From assembly GCA_023415915.1 (NCBI GenBank), contig JAEZIZ010000047.1, positions 1 to 14,347 on the forward strand: DNA of 14,347 nucleotides, in the 5' to 3' direction. The stretch's first letter is position 1. Each line of letters opens with the position of its first letter. The position numbers and the translations under genes are program-made. This DNA is from Bacillota bacterium (lineage in GTDB: Bacteria; Bacillota; Clostridia; Christensenellales; SZUA-584). Below are positions 1 to 7,224 of the stretch, piece by piece. Under the pieces are notes generated by a model. The model saw nothing but the letters and a program-made list of their open reading frames with translations. It did no database searches and had not been told where the DNA came from.

Positions 1-2
1 TG

Positions 3-98
3 AAGAGAATCCAGAAGAGACTCGGGTATATGTCACCGAAAGAATATCTCAAATCATTGAAAGCAAAGAAAAAAGGCAGGTCGGATAGAGTAGCTTAG
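3..98 (+). CDS. IS3-family transposase (OrfB), C-terminal end only
   Basis: Only the last 31 codons are in the window, ending in TAG at 96-98. The peptide begins KRIQKRLGYMSPKEYLKSLK, then has a short Lys-rich tail. The 'RIQ(K/R)LGY(M/L)SP.EY' pattern is the usual extreme C-terminus of the DDE integrase-like OrfB of IS3-family elements, just after the catalytic Glu helix. The rest of the gene lies to the left. Sequence just downstream looks like an IS right end. I see the motif directly; the IS3 assignment is family knowledge. Whether the element is intact cannot be judged from this piece. Confidence 0.72.
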   Translation, partial: KRIQKRLGYMSPKEYLKSLKAKKKGRSDRVA

Positions 99-99
99 C

Positions 100-139
100 A
101 AATTGTCTACAAAATAGTTGACGTCCCTAGTGTCTGACA
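100..139 (+). mobile_element. Probable right terminal inverted repeat of the IS3-family element
   Basis: Just after the transposase stop is a stretch that, read inward from 139 on the minus strand, begins TGTCAGACACTAGGGACGTC and continues towards a TGTAGACA block. IS3-family ends usually read 5'-TG...CA-3' with a GC-containing outer part, and 139 ends in CA. The left end is outside the window, so neither the inverted repeat match nor the 3-5 bp target duplication can be checked. Confidence 0.5.
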
Positions 140-162
140 ATATTCAATAAACGAAATGAAAA

Positions 163-399
163 TCAACCCACAAAATTACTGTTGTATTTTTCGGAAATTA
201 GTTCACACAGCCTCCCTAAATATTCCAGATTACATTGATATATAACATCAGGCGAAGGACTCATAATGATTTCTGTTGAACTAACTTTACATTTCTTAAA
301 ATCACGGATCTCTGCTATTAATTCATCTCTCACACAAAGGAGTTGTTCATATGGTTTATCAATATGTTCTTGAATAAATCCTTCAGGGCTTATCATCAT
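163..399 (-). CDS. Small conserved-looking hypothetical protein (78 aa)
   Basis: The product begins MMISPEGFIQEHIDKPYEQL. It is short, acidic and probably helical, with no signal peptide or membrane segment, and has a central block rich in Glu, Arg and Leu. I have seen similar 'ISPEGFI.EH.D..YE.L..VRDELI.EI' openings in small Firmicutes proteins of unknown role, but can name no function. The frame also opens with an ATG at 418-420. I prefer the ATG at 397-399 because AAAGGAG lies 11 nt before it, and because a candidate promoter (423-452) would start transcription at or inside the longer form. It is the first gene after the IS end and lies in AT-rich DNA. Confidence 0.7.
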   Translation of the reverse strand: MMISPEGFIQEHIDKPYEQLLCVRDELIAEIRDFKKCKVSSTEIIMSPSPDVIYQCNLEYLGRLCELISEKYNSNFVG

Positions 400-422
400 A
401 CGCTTGTTTGCTCCTTTCATCT

Positions 423-452
423 ACTGTAGTTTTCTCACTGTCCGTCCGTCAA
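423..452 (-). promoter_or_regulatory. Candidate sigma-A promoter of the 78-aa gene
   Basis: On the minus strand TTGACG (447-452) and TACAGT (423-428) are separated by 18 nt. Transcription would start near 416, before the AAAGGAG that serves the ATG at 399. Confidence 0.45.
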
Positions 453-651
453 GGTAAATACCAGTTTAACAAACAAACCCAACAATAGTTTTATATTTCT
501 CTCTTACAAGCCTCAATCCATTAAAACAAATACAATATTGCTCATCCGCCTAAACCTTAACCTTGTAAATTTTTATGAACAAACCGAATTCCATGTTAAT
601 TAGCTTCATAAAAAAGAAACTTGTCAATTGTAATCCTTGGCCTACAATATA

Positions 652-1380
652 TTAATCATGACGTTCATCAAAATTGTCATAGGTCTCACAAAACCTGGCC
701 GAGAAAGACGGATCTTCTCCTGCTATGTATAGATGTGAGATATCTCCGAATGCAATCATTCTAAAACAAGCAATCCCCTTTCTGCGTTCTTCCGTTACAA
801 GGGTGGTTACAGAAGTTGGTGAAGCGCAAAATCCGTGCCATAAAACTACAGGTGAGATTCCTAAGAAGCGGCTTAAGATTACACATTCAACGCCGAAATG
901 GCAGAAAAAAACTATCGTATCCCTATTCGGATTAATTGCCCGGTACAAATTACCTTCACGAACATATCCGTTTTTTCGTATAATCTTATCAATTCCTTCA
1001 AAAACCTTATTTGCCTCCGAAATCACATTGCCGTTTTTCATAGCCGGCACTGTATGCCAGAGGTCTTTATTATAATACTCATTAATTGCTGTCCAATCCT
1101 GCGGAAGGAGATCCCAGCAAATCCTCTCCATGCCCAAATTTTCATCATATATCGGAGCATGAAATTCTCTAAGCCATGGTAATACTTCAGCAGTACGGTT
1201 CATTTTATTTAATGTAACATTTGCTGTATCACGTGCTCTTCCAAGCGGAGAAACATAAAATTCCTTTATATCCAAAGCCGATATCCTGTTTGATAAAAGC
1301 TCTGCTTCTTTCCAGCCCTTTTCGGTTAGTGAATCTTTTTCATAATCCGGGTCAGCATGCCGTACAATCAGTAATTTCAT
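652..1380 (-). CDS. Histidine phosphatase (phosphoglycerate mutase-like) family protein
   Basis: A 242-aa cytoplasmic protein of the histidine phosphatase superfamily, which transfers phosphate through a phospho-His. It opens with MKLLIVRHADPDY: Arg7-His8 is the RH catalytic motif, with Ala where RHG has Gly. It has 'LTEKG' at 18-22, the 'SPLGRARDTA' block at 44-53 with the phosphate-binding Arg48, Glu72, and a second catalytic His161 in 'FFCHFG'. The substrate cannot be told; relatives include cobalamin phosphatases, phosphoglycerate mutases and sugar phosphatases, and no pathway genes are adjacent. AAGGGA lies 8 nt before the ATG. It stands alone, 199 nt from the GNAT gene upstream, and its upstream DNA holds a TATAAT but no good -35 box. 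Confidence 0.88.
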   Translation of the reverse strand: MKLLIVRHADPDYEKDSLTEKGWKEAELLSNRISALDIKEFYVSPLGRARDTANVTLNKMNRTAEVLPWLREFHAPIYDENLGMERICWDLLPQDWTAINEYYNKDLWHTVPAMKNGNVISEANKVFEGIDKIIRKNGYVREGNLYRAINPNRDTIVFFCHFGVECVILSRFLGISPVVLWHGFCASPTSVTTLVTEERRKGIACFRMIAFGDISHLYIAGEDPSFSARFCETYDNFDERHD

Positions 1381-1422
1381 ATAGTCAATCCCTTGTTCTT
1401 ATATTACGCAATATTTTATTAT

Positions 1423-1439
1423 AACTTAAGAATTAAGTT
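1423..1439. promoter_or_regulatory. Short AT-rich inverted repeat upstream of the histidine phosphatase gene
   Basis: AACTTAA-GAA-TTAAGTT is a perfect 7-bp inverted repeat. It overlaps the region where a -35/spacer would sit relative to the minus-strand TATAAT at about 1417-1422. It could be an operator or chance in AT-rich DNA. Confidence 0.25.
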
Positions 1440-1579
1440 CTGCCTACCGGCTTTCATAATGAAATTACAAACGCTCATGCTGTTATGAAAATGATTACAG
1501 TCTTGTTACCAAACTACGCACTCCGCTTGTCCCGTTCTGTGTAAGAGGCCGAAGAGTTTAACTCTTATTTGCAGAGCAA

Positions 1580-2263
1580 TTATAATTTGCTGCGCCACAT
1601 CCAGCATATTAAATTTTCCGACTGAGTCATTCCAAGCTTTTTCTGGAGTGCCAGGGAAATGAAATTATTCTTTTCTACCTGACCGAATGGGATAAATCCT
1701 CTCTCCATTGTATCAGCAATATATTTTCTCTCAAGTTCTGTTCCATATCCTTTTCCTCTGAATTCAGGAAATACATAAAGCATACCCATGCTGCCCTCCA
1801 GGTGCTCTCCTATAAATCCGGCAAGGCTTTCTCCTTCATATCCGAGAATAAGAGACTTCCTATTCACCACTTTATACATCTCTTCGGCACTAATCATATC
1901 ATAGACTTTCATAAGCTGGGGAACGTCGTTATTATCAGCTACTCTAAAAACAAGCCGTGTGCTTATATCCGGGTTTTCCCCAAAATAAGCCACCTGATAA
2001 CAGTCGAGCTTTTCCTGAAATACGTATCTTTCAAAGGCCGTTTTCCCAATCTCGTAATTCGAAGTCATAAGAAGCGGTAAACCCCAAGCATTATGCTTAT
2101 CAAGAAGAGATATGCCCAGCGCCTTATCTTCACAGGCAAGAAAATATGCCTGGCTCATATGATCAAAAACCAAAAGCGCATTTTCATACTCTTCTATTAC
2201 CTTTCCGCTTCCTCTCCGGAGAACACGCTCAATGCCAATGTAATTAATATCTCTCAAATTCAT
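1580..2263 (-). CDS. GNAT family N-acetyltransferase
   Basis: A 227-aa protein. The N-terminal half (about 1-100) is not recognisable. The C-terminal half (about 103-227) is a GNAT fold: 'TRLVFRVADNNDVPQLMKVY' as beta1-alpha1, then the acetyl-CoA pyrophosphate loop 'FRGKGYG' at 168-174 (the R/Q-x-x-G-x-G signature), then 'NNFISLALQKKLGM' near the end, typical of the last helix. It probably transfers acetyl from acetyl-CoA to an amine, acceptor unknown; such two-part proteins resemble the GNAT acetyltransferase/FR47-like group. GGGAAAG lies 13 nt before the ATG, an acceptable if distant ribosome site. It follows the SRPBCC gene by 37 nt and is probably cotranscribed with it. Confidence 0.85.
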   Translation of the reverse strand: MNLRDINYIGIERVLRRGSGKVIEEYENALLVFDHMSQAYFLACEDKALGISLLDKHNAWGLPLLMTSNYEIGKTAFERYVFQEKLDCYQVAYFGENPDISTRLVFRVADNNDVPQLMKVYDMISAEEMYKVVNRKSLILGYEGESLAGFIGEHLEGSMGMLYVFPEFRGKGYGTELERKYIADTMERGFIPFGQVEKNNFISLALQKKLGMTQSENLICWMWRSKL

Positions 2264-2300
2264 AATTGCTTATCTTTCCCATTCTCATTGTAGTAACAAC

Positions 2301-2834
2301 TTAATAGTTCGCTTTCGTCTCGTCAGAGGTGATATCCATCTCTTTCGTATATCGCTTTACCTGGCTATTATCATTTTGAGAAAATGTTTTTTCCGCAAGC
2401 ATCTTGAATCTCTTGTTATATTTTTGGACAGTTTTTTTAAAAGCCCATTCAAATAACAATCTATCCATCAAGACCCCGAAGATCCAACCTGGCAATTTAT
2501 AAACCATTGCCCAATCAACACGGGTCGTTTGTTCATTTATAGCCCGCATAGTTGTGCACGATTTGAAATGGCCCCCCAATGGAGTTTGTCCTGTTGTTTC
2601 TATAGTTAGGTTTTCAGGTTCAAAGCGGGATACTTCCACCGGGCTGTTTAATAGAATTCCTGCTTTTTTATAGACCAAAATGTACTTTGTTCCCTTATGA
2701 TCAATTGGGCCGCTGATTCCCTTTACCGCAACAACGTCAAACTGCCATTCCGGAATCTTTTCAGCCTGCAATCCAAGGTTCCAGACATGTTCAACCGGAG
2801 CAGCGACGAGAAAATCCAGTTTTATTAATCCCAT
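2301..2834 (-). CDS. SRPBCC (START/Bet v1-like) family protein
   Basis: A 177-aa cytoplasmic protein with the polyketide cyclase/dehydrase-like helix-grip layout: a first strand ending 'FLVAAPVEHVWNLGLQAEKIPEW', where 'APVE.VW' begins the first helix, then beta strands through about 120 ('RVDWAMVYKLPG'), and a long C-terminal helix ('FEWAFKKTVQKYNKRFKMLAEK'). The last ~30 residues are a polar tail. The family binds hydrophobic ligands or catalyses cyclisation and dehydration; no ligand can be inferred here. AGGGG stands 11 nt before the ATG. It is probably the first gene of a two-gene unit with the GNAT gene. The DNA is AT-rich like its neighbours to the left. Confidence 0.82.
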   Translation of the reverse strand: MGLIKLDFLVAAPVEHVWNLGLQAEKIPEWQFDVVAVKGISGPIDHKGTKYILVYKKAGILLNSPVEVSRFEPENLTIETTGQTPLGGHFKSCTTMRAINEQTTRVDWAMVYKLPGWIFGVLMDRLLFEWAFKKTVQKYNKRFKMLAEKTFSQNDNSQVKRYTKEMDITSDETKANY

Positions 2835-3227
2835 ATTATTGTATACCCCTTGATCTCAAATGGTCTTATCGCGTTTAGTTTCCACGCAACATTCTGTAAT
2901 GGCTCGAGTTGATGAAATTGATGTCTGTGGGCTATTTTTTATAGTATCTGTATGTGGGAACATGTCAATGAGTATTGGCTGTTTTTTCAGAAACCGACGT
3001 TAGCAGGAACATATCCACTCAGTCATATTACTTTCACTGGCTTCTTTTTTCCTACGTGCAATGAATTTCTCTATACTAATCACTTAATCACCTAATTTAT
3101 AGACCTTTAATCATTGCTAAACTTATCTATCAAAGCAAAGATATAAGTAGTATTTCTTGATTTACTACACACTCATGCCTAACGCCCGTTTCTCCATTAA
3201 CCCATCGAGTCAGTGACTGGAAACCCT
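2835..3227. other. Gene-free 393-nt stretch
   Basis: This AT-rich interval separates the AT-rich left block from the GC-richer right block. I find no convincing reading frame, tRNA or clear terminator. It should hold the SRPBCC promoter and the 3' end of the methyltransferase transcript, but no good hexamer pair or U-tract hairpin is visible. A 9-nt palindrome GTCAGTGAC occurs near its right end (about 3210-3218). Confidence 0.5.
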
Positions 3228-4595
3228 TTATTTATAATCATTTTGAGCTTTTTGTTTATCCACCCTTGTTATCAATACCACGCACTCAACGTGCGTAGTG
3301 TGCGGAAACATATCTACGCCCTTTACAGCTTTTATATTATAGCCCGCCTTGGATAGCAAAGACGCGTCGCGCGCGAGCGTTGAAGGGTTGCACGATACGT
3401 ATACTATTTTACACGGCGCCAATGAAATCAGCTTCTCGACAAGCGCCCTGTCGCAGCCTTTTCTCGGCGGGTCAAGTATTACGATTTGGGGCTCGCCCGC
3501 AAGCTTTACCCCTTCGTCCAGCATGCGCTCTGCGTCTCCCGCGATAAACTCGGCGTTATCGATTCCATTGATGCGGGCGTTCTCCTTAGCGTTTTCCGCA
3601 GCGCTATTAACGTACTCTATGCCGAGCACGCGTTTCGCTTTGCAAGCGGCAAGCAGCGAGAGCGTGCCGATACCGCAGTATAGGTCGAACACCACGTCGC
3701 TTTTCGATATGTCCGCGTAATCTATCGTGAGCTTATAAAGCTTCTCCGCCTGCTCGTGGTTGACCTGAAGAAAGCTCGACAGTCCCGCCCTGAACGAAAG
3801 CCCTCCGAACGTTTCGGTTAAATATCCCTCGCCGCTTATGGCGCACTCAACGTCTCCCAATATCGCGTTTGTATTCTTATCGTTTCTGTTAACTACTACG
3901 CTCTTTAAGCCCGGCATGCCTTTGAGCGCAGATGCCAGCGACTTTTCATTTATGCTGCCTTTTACGATGAGACCTGCCATAATTTCACCGTTTGAAGACT
4001 GCCTGCCTATTATGTGCCGCAGCGTGCCGCTGCCGCTCGTTTCGTCATACGCAGTTACGCCTTCTTTTTTGGCCCATTCCAGTACCGCTTCCTTTATATC
4101 GTTTACGGGCTGTTTTTGTATCGGGCATACTGCGGAGACCAGCCGGTGGCTGCGCGGCGCATAAAACCCCGCCCGTATTTTACCGTCCGCAGCCGCCACA
4201 GGGAACGACGCCTTGTTCCTGTAATCGCGTATGTTGCCAGCGGCCACCACCTCGGGCGTTTCTATGTCTATGCCGCCCAAACGCTTGAAGCACTCTTTTA
4301 TATACCGCGCCTTATATTCAAGCTGCCCCTTATACGAAAGGTGCTGCAATGTGCAGCCCCCGCACTTCTCGAACACTCCGCAAAACGGCTCAATGCGCTC
4401 GGGCGAGTGCTCTATTATATCCAGAAGCCGGGCGGCTGCGTAGCTCTTCGTAAGCCTTATTACCTTTACTCTCACATATTCGCCGGGCAGCGCTTTAGGC
4501 ACGAACACAGCCATGCCGTCATGTTTTCCTATGCCTGCGCCTTCCACCGTCAGGTCCTCTATGGTGAGTTCAATAATTTCGTTTTTCTTCAGCAT
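3228..4595 (-). CDS. rlmD: 23S rRNA (uracil-C5)-methyltransferase, RlmD/RlmCD (TrmA) family
   Basis: A 455-aa SAM-dependent enzyme that methylates C5 of uracil in 23S rRNA; Firmicutes members are RlmCD-type, acting on U747 and U1939. The N-terminus (1-60) is a TRAM domain. Four Cys for a [4Fe-4S] cluster are visible: C72, C78 and C81 in 'CGVFEKCGGC', and C157 in 'AVCPIQ'. The C-terminal Rossmann domain has 'FDLYCGIGTLSLLAA' (SAM motif I), 'ILDPPRKGCD', and 'YVSCNPSTLARD' with the catalytic Cys. The frame opens 69 nt upstream (4664), but that start would overlap the regulator gene. I chose the ATG at 4593-4595 because GGGAGG sits 5 nt before it and the family starts with this TRAM segment. It follows the MocR gene by 55 nt, probably in one operon. 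Confidence 0.93.
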   Translation of the reverse strand: MLKKNEIIELTIEDLTVEGAGIGKHDGMAVFVPKALPGEYVRVKVIRLTKSYAAARLLDIIEHSPERIEPFCGVFEKCGGCTLQHLSYKGQLEYKARYIKECFKRLGGIDIETPEVVAAGNIRDYRNKASFPVAAADGKIRAGFYAPRSHRLVSAVCPIQKQPVNDIKEAVLEWAKKEGVTAYDETSGSGTLRHIIGRQSSNGEIMAGLIVKGSINEKSLASALKGMPGLKSVVVNRNDKNTNAILGDVECAISGEGYLTETFGGLSFRAGLSSFLQVNHEQAEKLYKLTIDYADISKSDVVFDLYCGIGTLSLLAACKAKRVLGIEYVNSAAENAKENARINGIDNAEFIAGDAERMLDEGVKLAGEPQIVILDPPRKGCDRALVEKLISLAPCKIVYVSCNPSTLARDASLLSKAGYNIKAVKGVDMFPHTTHVECVVLITRVDKQKAQNDYK

Positions 4596-4650
4596 AGCGC
4601 CTCCCTTAGCGATTATACCATTTCTGTCCGCGCCGAAACAGTTTGCAGTT

Positions 4651-6039
4651 TTATTTAAGCGCATTTTTAAGCCTTATTACGCCTTCCTCTATCTGCGCTT
4701 TGCCAAGATTTCCGTATCCCAGCACGAGCTTGTTATTAAATCTGCCTTTGACGGCGGCGTAATCCTCCGCATAATCGACTTCTACGCCGCTATCCGCAAT
4801 CGCCTTTTTATCCTCTTCGGTTATGTCCCTGTCCAGTGTGACAAGCATATGAAGCCCCGCAAGTTCGCCCGATATTTGAATGCGCGAACCAAACGCGGCT
4901 TTTAAGCAATCGATGAGCAGCTTGCGCTTGGAGTCGTACAGCCGCTTCATGCGATAGACGTGCCTGTCGTACTGCTTGCTTTCTATGATGCGCCCAAGCG
5001 CTATCTGCTCTATCGCCCCGACCCATATGTTAAGCCTGCCAAGAAGTCCGGACATGCTTTTTTTAAGCTGCTCGGGGATTATTATATAAGCCATGCGCAA
5101 GGAAGGCGAAAACACGTTGCTGAAGCTGCCAAGGTATATAACCCTTTCGTCACTGAGATTCCAAAGCGACTGTATCGGCTCGCCGTGATAGCGGAACTCG
5201 CTGTCGTAATCGTCCTCTATTATGTACGCGTCATGCTGCTGCGCAAACTCGAGCAGCTTTAGCCTGCGCGCTATCGGCATAACGCCGCCCAGCGGATATT
5301 GATGCAACGGCGCGACGTATACAAGCCTTATATTTTCCCCCGCGGGCAGCAGGTCTGTGCGCATCCCCAAAGAATCGGATTCAACGGGTATTGTTTTCAG
5401 CCCGCCCCTTTTAATCGCGTTTGGTGCAAAATCTATGCAAGGGTCTTCAAATGCCGCCGCGCAGCCCTCCCGGTACAAAAGCTGGGCGACTGTTTGTATC
5501 GCCATAGCGGTGCCGGGCAGTATTATAATACGGTCGCTGCTGCAGTAGATTCCTTTAGCCCTGTAAAGGTAACCCTGTATCGCCTTTCTCAAATCGGGAT
5601 GCCCTTCCGGCCTGCCGTACCCGAACGCGTCGTCTTCGGCGTAAAGGCACGCTTCTTTAAGCGCCTTGCCCCATAGCGTTCTGGGAAACGAAGAAACGTC
5701 GGGGTTGCCTGCATAAAATGCGATTACGTCCTTTTCTTTTTCGCGCCAGTACTCGCGTTCCGTTTCCAAAGTACGCTTTTTGAGGTTCGGCGGATCGCCT
5801 ATGTCGGCGGCAAACGTGCCCGAGCCTGTGACGCTATTCAGATATCCTTCAGCGATAAGCTGCTCATACGTCTGTACGACGGTGTTACGCGAAACGCCCA
5901 ACTCTTTTGCGAGGCTGCGCGTGGGCGGCATCTTTGCTCCCGCTTCTATCTTTCCGCTTAGTATAGCCTCCCTTAACTGCCTCGCAAGCTGGCTTGTCAG
6001 CGATACGCCCGATGCTTTTTCTATGGTTAATCCAAACAC
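4651..6039 (-). CDS. MocR/PdxR-type transcriptional regulator, PLP-site Lys replaced by Asn
   Basis: A 462-aa protein with a GntR-type winged helix at about 1-75 ('SLTSQLARQLREAILSGKI', 'PPTRSLAKELGVSRNTVVQT', 'YLNSVTGSGTFA'), a linker, and a type I aminotransferase-like domain from about 105 on. The effector domain keeps 'VAPLHQYPLGG' (242-252), 'IIEDDYDSEFRY' (273-284) and the phosphate-contacting Arg in 'SPSLR' (315). The Schiff-base Lys expected in 'G(T/S)FSK.LSPSLR' is Asn308 ('GSFSNVFSPSLR'). MocR proteins sense PLP or PLP-bound amino compounds; this one may bind PLP weakly, bind another ligand, or work without one. It diverges from an aldo/keto reductase gene and precedes rlmD. AGGAG stands 6 nt before the ATG. 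The overlapping promoters suggest that it controls both itself and the reductase. Confidence 0.9.
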   Translation of the reverse strand: MFGLTIEKASGVSLTSQLARQLREAILSGKIEAGAKMPPTRSLAKELGVSRNTVVQTYEQLIAEGYLNSVTGSGTFAADIGDPPNLKKRTLETEREYWREKEKDVIAFYAGNPDVSSFPRTLWGKALKEACLYAEDDAFGYGRPEGHPDLRKAIQGYLYRAKGIYCSSDRIIILPGTAMAIQTVAQLLYREGCAAAFEDPCIDFAPNAIKRGGLKTIPVESDSLGMRTDLLPAGENIRLVYVAPLHQYPLGGVMPIARRLKLLEFAQQHDAYIIEDDYDSEFRYHGEPIQSLWNLSDERVIYLGSFSNVFSPSLRMAYIIIPEQLKKSMSGLLGRLNIWVGAIEQIALGRIIESKQYDRHVYRMKRLYDSKRKLLIDCLKAAFGSRIQISGELAGLHMLVTLDRDITEEDKKAIADSGVEVDYAEDYAAVKGRFNNKLVLGYGNLGKAQIEEGVIRLKNALK

Positions 6040-6057
6040 ACATGCTCCTTTAAATTG

Positions 6058-6086
6058 GTGCCATAGAAATGGCGATTTATTGGCAC
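6058..6086. promoter_or_regulatory. Candidate operator between the MocR and aldo/keto reductase genes
   Basis: GTGCCA (6058-6063) and TGGCAC (6081-6086) form an inverted repeat with 17 nt between. ATTGG also occurs twice in the same direction (6054-6058 and 6079-6083), with CCAAT at 6097-6101. The site lies in the regulator's own 5' leader and overlaps the -35 of the reductase promoter, a plausible place for a MocR dimer to act on both. Confidence 0.5.
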
Positions 6087-6109
6087 TTTTATTACTCCAA
6101 TTATATAGT
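6080..6109 (+). promoter_or_regulatory. Promoter of the aldo/keto reductase gene
   Basis: TTGGCA (6080-6085), 18-nt spacer, TATAGT (6104-6109): one mismatch in each hexamer from the sigma-A consensus. The start point would be near 6116, giving a ~47-nt leader with AAAGGAG before the ATG. Confidence 0.6.
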
Positions 6110-6133
6110 ATCCTTAATATGTTAATATATCAA
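6105..6133 (-). promoter_or_regulatory. Promoter of the MocR-type regulator gene
   Basis: On the minus strand TTGATA (6128-6133), 17-nt spacer, TACTAT (6105-6110). The -10 hexamer occupies nearly the same base pairs as the reductase -10 on the other strand, so the two promoters cannot easily be open at once. Confidence 0.6.
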
Positions 6134-6162
6134 GCCTTTAACGGTAAAAAAAGGAGCAAAGC

Positions 6163-7173
6163 ATGAAGCAGGTTGCATTGGGCAGGACGGGCGAAACTGT
6201 CAGCGAGTTCTGCCTCGGTTGTATGATGATGGGTACCGCTATGGATGAAGCATCTTCCTTCGAGGTGCTTGACCATTTCTTTGAATCGGGCGGAGATTTT
6301 GTAGACACCGCGAATTGCTACGCGTGGTGGATGGGCAAGGGCGAGTTTATAGGCGACGAGAGCGAAAACGTATTGGGCAAATGGATGAAGTCAAGGAAAA
6401 ACCGGTCGGACGTATTCCTTGCGACAAAGGTGGGCGCGCGCCTTAAAGACCCTTATAATATACGCGACGCCAACGGCGATCCCGAATGGGGCCGCGTAAG
6501 AAGTGAATACGAAGGCCTCTCGGCGTCTGTAATACGCAAGGGAGTCGAGGACAGCCTGCGCCGTCTTGGGACTGACTACATCGATCTTTATTATACGCAC
6601 GTTTATGATGAGCGCACGCCGCTTGAAGAAACGATGAAGGTGCTTGACGAGCTTGTAAAGGAAGGCAAAGTCCGCTTCATAGGATGCAGCAACATCACCA
6701 CGCAGCAGATAAGAAAAGCCAATGAGATTTGCGAGCGCGAAGGCTTCATCTCATACGCCGCGATGCAGCAGGAATTCTCTTACCTGCATCCTATCGAAGG
6801 CGCAGACACCGGAATAACGGCACACGGAGACAGCGAAATGTTCAGCTTCGCCGAAGAGAGCGGCATGGCGTTCCTCGCATACTCGCCGCTGCTCAAAGGG
6901 ATTTACGGCGACAGGGCAAAGCGCGAACAGTATTACAACTGGCACTTATATGACAGCGAATATAACAGGAAAAAGCTCGATTTGGTTGAAGCGGTATCGT
7001 CGCGGCTCGGCATATCGGGCAACCAGCTTGTGCTCGCGTGGATGCTACGCCGGGAACCGCGTATAATACCGATACTCGGATTCAGCAGGAAGGAACAGTA
7101 CTACGAAAACATAACCGCAGCCGATATAGCTCTTTCGGACGAGGTTATGGACGAGATTAACGCTATGGAATAA
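6163..7173 (+). CDS. Aldo/keto reductase
   Basis: A 336-aa cytoplasmic NADPH-dependent oxidoreductase with the (beta/alpha)8 fold that interconverts carbonyls and alcohols. The catalytic tetrad is visible: Asp48 and Tyr53 in 'GGDFVDTANCY', Lys89 in 'FLATKVGA', His146 in 'YYTHVYD'. 'FIGCSNITTQQI' and 'MQQEFSYLHP' match strands 6-7, and the C-terminal 'IPILGFSRKEQYYENI' is the usual cofactor phosphate-binding region. Length is normal for the YajO/IolS-like group. The substrate is unknown. AAAGGAG lies 6 nt before the ATG. It is the sole gene on the plus strand here and diverges from the MocR-type gene with interlocked promoters, so it is the likely regulated target, perhaps linked to PLP/vitamin B6 or an amino compound. 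The order of the vitamin link is inference only. Confidence 0.92.
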   Translation: MKQVALGRTGETVSEFCLGCMMMGTAMDEASSFEVLDHFFESGGDFVDTANCYAWWMGKGEFIGDESENVLGKWMKSRKNRSDVFLATKVGARLKDPYNIRDANGDPEWGRVRSEYEGLSASVIRKGVEDSLRRLGTDYIDLYYTHVYDERTPLEETMKVLDELVKEGKVRFIGCSNITTQQIRKANEICEREGFISYAAMQQEFSYLHPIEGADTGITAHGDSEMFSFAEESGMAFLAYSPLLKGIYGDRAKREQYYNWHLYDSEYNRKKLDLVEAVSSRLGISGNQLVLAWMLRREPRIIPILGFSRKEQYYENITAADIALSDEVMDEINAME

Positions 7174-7185
7174 GTTATGCCGCAG

Positions 7186-7213
7186 TGCCTGCTGGGACCC
7201 CTCCCGGCGGGCA
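7186..7213 (+). terminator. Hairpin between convergent genes, possible terminator of the reductase transcript
   Basis: TGCCTGCTGGGA and TCCCGGCGGGCA pair over 12 bp with two G-U pairs and a CCCC loop. The wobbles become A-C mismatches on the opposite strand, so the hairpin favours the plus-strand RNA of the reductase. The tail (AAATTAACACC) lacks a U-run, so it may stabilise the 3' end rather than terminate on its own. Confidence 0.45.
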
Positions 7214-7224
7214 AATTAACACCT

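Noticed and set aside
725..1182. Plus-strand frames opposite the histidine phosphatase
   Set aside because: Shadows of a gene with recognisable catalytic motifs; no ribosome site or domain.
1549..1570. AAGAGTT-t-AACTCTT hairpin as terminator of the GNAT gene
   Set aside because: On the minus strand it is followed by CGGCC and not by a U-run, and the 7-bp AT-rich stem is weak.
3176..3192. GCCTAACGCCC, resembling an integron attC core site
   Set aside because: The matching GTTRRRY box and the long imperfect hairpin of an attC site are not found within about 130 nt on either side, and no integron integrase is present.
4014..4658. Long plus-strand frame (214 codons) opposite rlmD
   Set aside because: It is antisense to a well-supported gene with clear family motifs; GC-rich coding DNA commonly leaves such open antisense frames.
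4596..4664. Longer N-terminus for the RlmD-type methyltransferase
   Set aside because: It would overlap the regulator gene and lacks a ribosome site, while GGGAGG and the TRAM domain start both point to 4595.
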